DNA of 64,000 nucleotides, taken from positions 1,612,001 through 1,676,000 of the forward strand of contig MOWL01000001.1 in the NCBI GenBank assembly GCA_002110485.1. The letters run 5' to 3'. Within the stretch, counting starts at the first letter, position 1. Every line of letters starts with the position of its first letter. Below are positions 59,401 through 64,000 of this stretch, in pieces. A program made the position numbers and the translations under genes. This DNA is from Emergomyces orientalis (lineage: Eukaryota; Ascomycota; Eurotiomycetes; Onygenales; Ajellomycetaceae). Below the pieces are notes generated by a model, which ran no database searches, had not been told where the DNA came from, and saw only the letters and a list, made by a program, of their open reading frames with translations.

Positions 59401-62400
59401 TGTCATCTTCACCCATGTTTATCACGGGTTCCACACCCATCGTCGGAAAACTGGGCTACTCCACCAAAAGCCTTGCAGAAGAAAACTGAAGGGTCATGCC
59501 TCCCCGGGGAAAAGGAAATTAAGTTGGTAGATATTTTGGCTGGTGCCAATACAACCGATCAACTGCATGCCCAGGGAGGTGAGGACCAGTTTCCATGCCA
59601 GGTCTTTAAACTGCTCCTGTTAAATGTCCCCAATTTATTACCATTTGTAACGCATTCATACTATCATACATACCAGCTCAGTGGCTCTCGGGTAACCCGT
59701 TAAAAAATAAAATATATAACGGTGACCTGTGGTTGCATGAATGATGGACACGGAAACATAGGACGATGTCATCGTGCTTTGGGCTATCACCCTTGGGCCT
59801 TGGCAAAAGTTTTCTTTTTCTTCTTTGCTTTTGCTTCCTTTTCTATTCGCCGCCTCCAAGCGTAAAGTTCATGGGTGTGTCTCTTTTGGACAGAACATGC
59901 TGATCCCACCCCATAAGGGCGAAACAGTCAAAAGATGGTGTTTTTTCCCACAATGTCGAATGCTAAACTCACAGGATTTACAGTATGTGTCTACCTTTCA
60001 AACGCGCGGAGCTACAAACTACAGGTCACGCAAAATCATTGGGATTGGTGGTGATTTTTGCATGAAACAAAAGGGCTGGTGCTGCAGTTTGACTGTGCAG
60101 CTGCTAATTCCCGCTTCTCCCAAATTTGCATGTATCCTGCCAACATCGCCATAACGTTTCCTTGTACTCCAACCCATTCACTCCTGAGTCGGTAATTTTT
60201 ACGCCAGCCTTACAAACAGCGCGCGGAACCAACCGTGGAAGCGCAGCGGCAGCAGGAACGGAAAATCGTACTCCTCAGAGGAAAGGAGATCCACCACTCT
60301 CCGCGGAAGCTTCCATATGAAGATTATTAAAATAAATAATGAATTAATATGCGCAGTGGAACCTTGACTTTAATCCCCACCCACGCGTGAGGTGAGCCTC
60401 CATTGGCTTCGACGAGTTGATTGGGGCTTATTCCCGGGTCAGATCTGTGATCGACTTGGGGGAGCCCCAGGTGATGGAGTTTTCAAAGTGAGCCTGAGAA
60501 ATGATGAGAGCGATCATGTCACTCTCGTACTATCATGTGTTACTTTGGCAAAAACGTACCACCGTCCGCTCTATCTTAAGATATATACTGAGAAGGAGAA
60601 ATCAATGCACGAGATAGAATGGAGCGTTTTGACCCCTTCGATAGTCCCGCTTTTGCACATCCTAACGGGAGCAAAGTTGAGTCTAAAACGATGATGAAAA
60701 CGAGTACGGGCCCTTTAGCGATTTTCATCGTCTTTGCTGATTTAAACCTTGAACAGAAGCTAGAGAGTCATCAGCTACATGCACAGTACTCTGTACGACA
60801 GAGGAAGACATGGGGGAACCTTCCGGTGGAGATAAATGATGCAATATCAATGCCAAAGTTACCCCTCCAAGGTGTCCCCTCAAAAGTACCCCCAACAAAA
60901 AGGCCCCTTGAGGCCTATCAGCGACAACCAACATAACAGAGCGTGGATGTGCATGGAATGGCGTCCATTGCCCTGGATGATAAGATTGCCATCCTCTGCA
61001 GCTTTCCGAAATGGGTCACTTCAAATCACCTATCGCAAGAGGTGGAAGCGCACACAGTATGATATTCTTTTCCACCTAGTTCCATTTTCGTCGAACAAGT
61101 GTGGCGTCACCTAATTTTACATATTTCAGTTTTCCTTGCTTTTGTTTAGGGATAGAGAATCGTTGCGGATGACTCCAGCGGTCCTCAGGGGCCGAAAACG
61201 GATACATTTTGGTTTTCGTTTTTCATTCTTAGTACACCCCTCGGAAGGGGATTGAACGAGGGGAGGCATTTGCATGTCCCTTCGTGAGATATCACAAACG
61301 CAGGGTTCGGTTCCACGCACACTGTCCATTTAACTGCATCAACGCCACTATCCGTAGGACACTCACATCATCCAAAAACTTAGCATGCAGAAAGCGCAGG
61401 ATCAACAAAGCCCTATCCACCCAAAAAATAAATAAAAATAAAAATCACTCCTCAATACTCCGTAGAGTTTGCTAGGACGCCCTTCTCAGAATCTGTTTCT
61501 CTTCGTTTCTTTTCTTTTCTCTTTTCTTCAGAAATTTCCCCGCTTCGCTTCCACTGCAATTGGTGGCCGGTATGTATTCCTGTTCTGCATGCGGATGTAG
61601 TCTAATCCACTGCAACCACGCCTGCACATATGTTGAGTTTAATCAGAATGCTTGAAGCCCCCTCACAGCCCAGCCTCCCAAGGCATTAAAACGAGCATTC
61701 AAATCATCCATCCATCAGCTTGGCCGTCTCTAATTTGACCGCACGGCCAACCAAATAGGAATTGGTTGGTCGGGTTGCTGGAATACAAGGTATTATCTAC
61801 AATTACTTTTATCTATTTAATCACTTATTTATTATGGTAGCGGTATTGGCAAACTGCTGCGGGCAAAAAATCTTATTTATTCTTGGGAAAGGGAACTGAG
61901 CATGCGCATGTACACAGTACGTACTTCTCGAGAGGCACAAAACCAAATAGGTGCAGTGCCTAGGCTAGATATAATATTATCCATTCATCAGAAACCCTGT
62001 CAAGGCTGATGACTGCTCTCATATATCCGCGCACTGCCACCTCATTACATAGCTCGAGATGGAAAGTGATCATCCGTGGTGCTGCAACTTATGTGTTCAT
62101 TTGCTTGCATACCATGTAGCGTACTTGGGCCTGTCTAGGGGCGGGGTGAGAATGGAAAATTATATCGATGAGATGATCAAACACTAGGACATAGACAGAG
62201 CCGTTTGTCGCCATTCAAGGGTTATGTGCTGAAAAATTTAACACTTGTAATTCTGCTCAGCCATGCGTGTGAGATTTACGTACAAGCAGGCCTGCAGATA
62301 GTAACTATACATGCCACCTCCGTACCATTCCGGATACGAATCTCATCTGCCTAATCTTCCTCCATTTTCCATCCCCGGAGCGGGGTCTGGGTGATCACAG

Positions 62401-64000
62401 GCCGGGATGTCCACGCGTTTCAAACCGTCACCCAATGTCCGCAGCTACAATATCTAACTTGGATCTTGATCTGCCAGAGGACATGGGATCAGGAGCAAGA
62501 CAACACAACCATCCCCTGTAAAATGGCGTTCCGTTAGGGCCCTTTATGCCCAGGAAATTTCCGATTTAATCTCTCAGCTTTCCACGCGGTCCAGCTCACA
62601 CCCTCAGCAGCTAACTCTATTTTTATGTCCTGTATCTTGAGAATTGGAAATATATTGTCCAAATATAGCCCACCAATATAACACCAACTTACTTTCATTT
62701 CTGATGTTCCAAATAAGCCATCCATCCATTTCGTACCAAATTCTCCGGCGCCTCCAAACCCCGCATCTAATCCTCAAAGTCTATACCGTTCAAGCAACCT
62801 TACCGCCATTGAAAACGATGGCTCGTGGCTGCCATCCGGGAATGCAGCAATTATTCATTATATCCCCCTCCGCTAATCACAATGCATATACGGTTCGCGC
62901 CTTGAGCCCCGACGACAGCCACGGAGCCCGAAGTGAGCTTGGCATTGGGACGCTGTTCTAGATGTCAACGTCGATTCACATTGGAAGGTGGCTTGCTGCC
63001 CCAGAATAATGAGATACGGGAGCTACTGAGACGATCGGGGTATGACAGCAAAGAAAGTATTTCGAATATACGAGACGGGAAAAGGCGCGGGAGTGATCTG
63101 GGAATGGCAAGTGTGAGTGGACGCTCCAAGAAGCCCTGATGTTGATATACATGAACGAAAGAGAGTATGGGGAGAGTATCAAAACTGTTAAGTACAATAT
63201 GTAGAACTTTTTAAGAATATATTTGAATTTTTGAAGTTATGTATTTTGATTGACCGTGCAAGAGCAAACATAAAATACTGTCATTTTATTGCATGAGAGT
63301 TGAGGGAAGCAAGTATAAAGAACGCTTAATTTGCATGCAAGGAACCTGCAAACTGCTTTCCTAAAGCCAAAAAGCCTTCTTCAAGAGCCTCAAAGAAAGC
63401 TAGCGGAAGAATCGTTGACATGTTGACCGCAAAAGATGGACCACCATACCCACAGAATCAAGCCTTCTCTCCCCGCGAACGGAAAAAAAAGGCCCAATTC
63501 AAAAGATATCGCGGTGAGTAGTTGGTCAGTCCTTTCAAAGAAAAAACTTTATCTTCTTTGCACCAAAATAGGCCTTTACCGTGGTAATTTATTTCCCAGA
63601 AAACAGGATGGTAAGGGCCAGAGTGTTGGCAAAGGTGAGGGATGTCACGATGTCACAACAATGTCGCAACGTCATAGATAAATTGCGAGGGTTGTGGACT
63701 TGGGATGGCAATAATATGAACGTGGGGGTATCTTAACTGGTATTTAAAAGAAGAAAAAAAAAGGTTGGTCATATCACATAAACTCAACTGGTCAACGGCC
63801 AGGTATTATTATTTCATGTTCAGGTTCTGTCTGCGCATGTAGGGTAACATCACATCATAGGCCATTGCATCGAATAATAACGGAGAATAGGGGGGGGTTT
63901 CCGATCGCATAAGCTAATACAAAAACAAAAAAAGACACTTTTTCTTCGATTTTGATATTTACTCCGAAGGAACTGCTCACACATATCCCGTTAGTACTCG
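56461..64000. other. OGT upstream region and gene-poor right end
   Basis: The first 1.3 kb is the OGT 5' flank. It includes a purine-rich stretch (57570-57600) that is CT-rich on the OGT strand, a common leader feature in filamentous fungi. Beyond that I see (CTGCCAA)x3 at 57859-57879, an 18-A run (59272-59289), two TACTCCGTA words (58461, 61455) and one weak candidate exon (62906-63139). No other gene can be supported to the right edge. Confidence 0.5.
62906..63139 (+). CDS. Candidate terminal exon with CxxC motif
   Basis: A 77-codon stop-bounded frame reads ...PEVSLALGRCSRCQRRF, then TLEGGLLPQNNEIRELLRRS, GYDSKESISN and ends GRSKKP-stop. The composition (Glu/Arg/Leu-rich, a CSRC pair followed by QRRF) is more protein-like than the neighbouring frames, and an AG acceptor (acgacag) lies just inside it at about 62917. 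There is no ATG, so it would need upstream exons, which I could not find. No family is recognised. Confidence 0.2.
   Translation, partial: APTTATEPEVSLALGRCSRCQRRFTLEGGLLPQNNEIRELLRRSGYDSKESISNIRDGKRRGSDLGMASVSGRSKKP

Noticed and set aside
1..64000. CRISPR arrays, bacterial operons, rRNA or tRNA genes.
   Set aside because: None seen; the DNA is clearly eukaryotic nuclear sequence with spliceosomal introns.

Overview
The window is nuclear DNA of a filamentous ascomycete. Genes carry short spliceosomal introns (about 50-160 bp) with GT/AG ends and CTAAC-type branch sites. Gene content is typical of Eurotiomycetes: an FlbD-type Myb conidiation regulator, a GT41 O-GlcNAc transferase, ACR3 plus ArsH, and a mitochondrial ATP synthase delta subunit. 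Long AT-rich, gene-poor tracts and a retrotransposon scrap at the left edge would suit the Onygenales (dimorphic-fungus relatives), but the order is an inference, not proven here.

Layout. 0-2 kb: a Ty3/gypsy-type RNase H scrap followed by AT-rich DNA with a degenerate six-unit repeat. 1.95-3.2 kb (+): APH/ACAD10-like phosphotransferase. 3.2-8.9 kb: spacer and pyrimidine-rich leader. 8.9-10.8 kb (+): three-finger C2H2 regulator. 12.2-13.5 kb (-): cystinosin-like PQ-loop transporter. 14.8-17.2 kb (+): cytochrome b561-type membrane protein with a long disordered tail. 18.2-19.3 kb (-) and 19.95-20.5 kb (+): ATP synthase delta and ribosomal protein L29, divergent from one 675-bp promoter. 22.2-23.8 kb (-): NCBP3-like cap-binding protein. 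24.7-26.1 kb (-) and 27.3-28.4 kb (-): ACR3 arsenite efflux pump and ArsH, an arsenic-detoxification pair. 28.4-35.6 kb: no convincing gene. 35.6-36.8 kb (-): FlbD-like Myb protein. 36.8-51.2 kb: a 14.4-kb gene desert. 51.2-56.5 kb (-): O-GlcNAc transferase. 56.5-64 kb: no convincing gene apart from one weak candidate exon.

How the genes relate. ACR3 and ArsH form an obvious functional pair, efflux of As(III) and oxidation of trivalent organoarsenicals. The delta subunit and RPL29 share a promoter with two CACGTG palindromes and one AGCCCTAA box, which suggests joint growth control. The other genes look like independent housekeeping or regulatory loci. The most notable non-genic features are the desert upstream of flbD, the clustering of the 9-mer TACGGAGTA/TACTCCGTA in intergenic DNA, and paired GTAC palindromes upstream of flbD. 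I did not find a clearly novel multi-gene system. All exon boundaries below were derived by hand from reading frame and splice signals.
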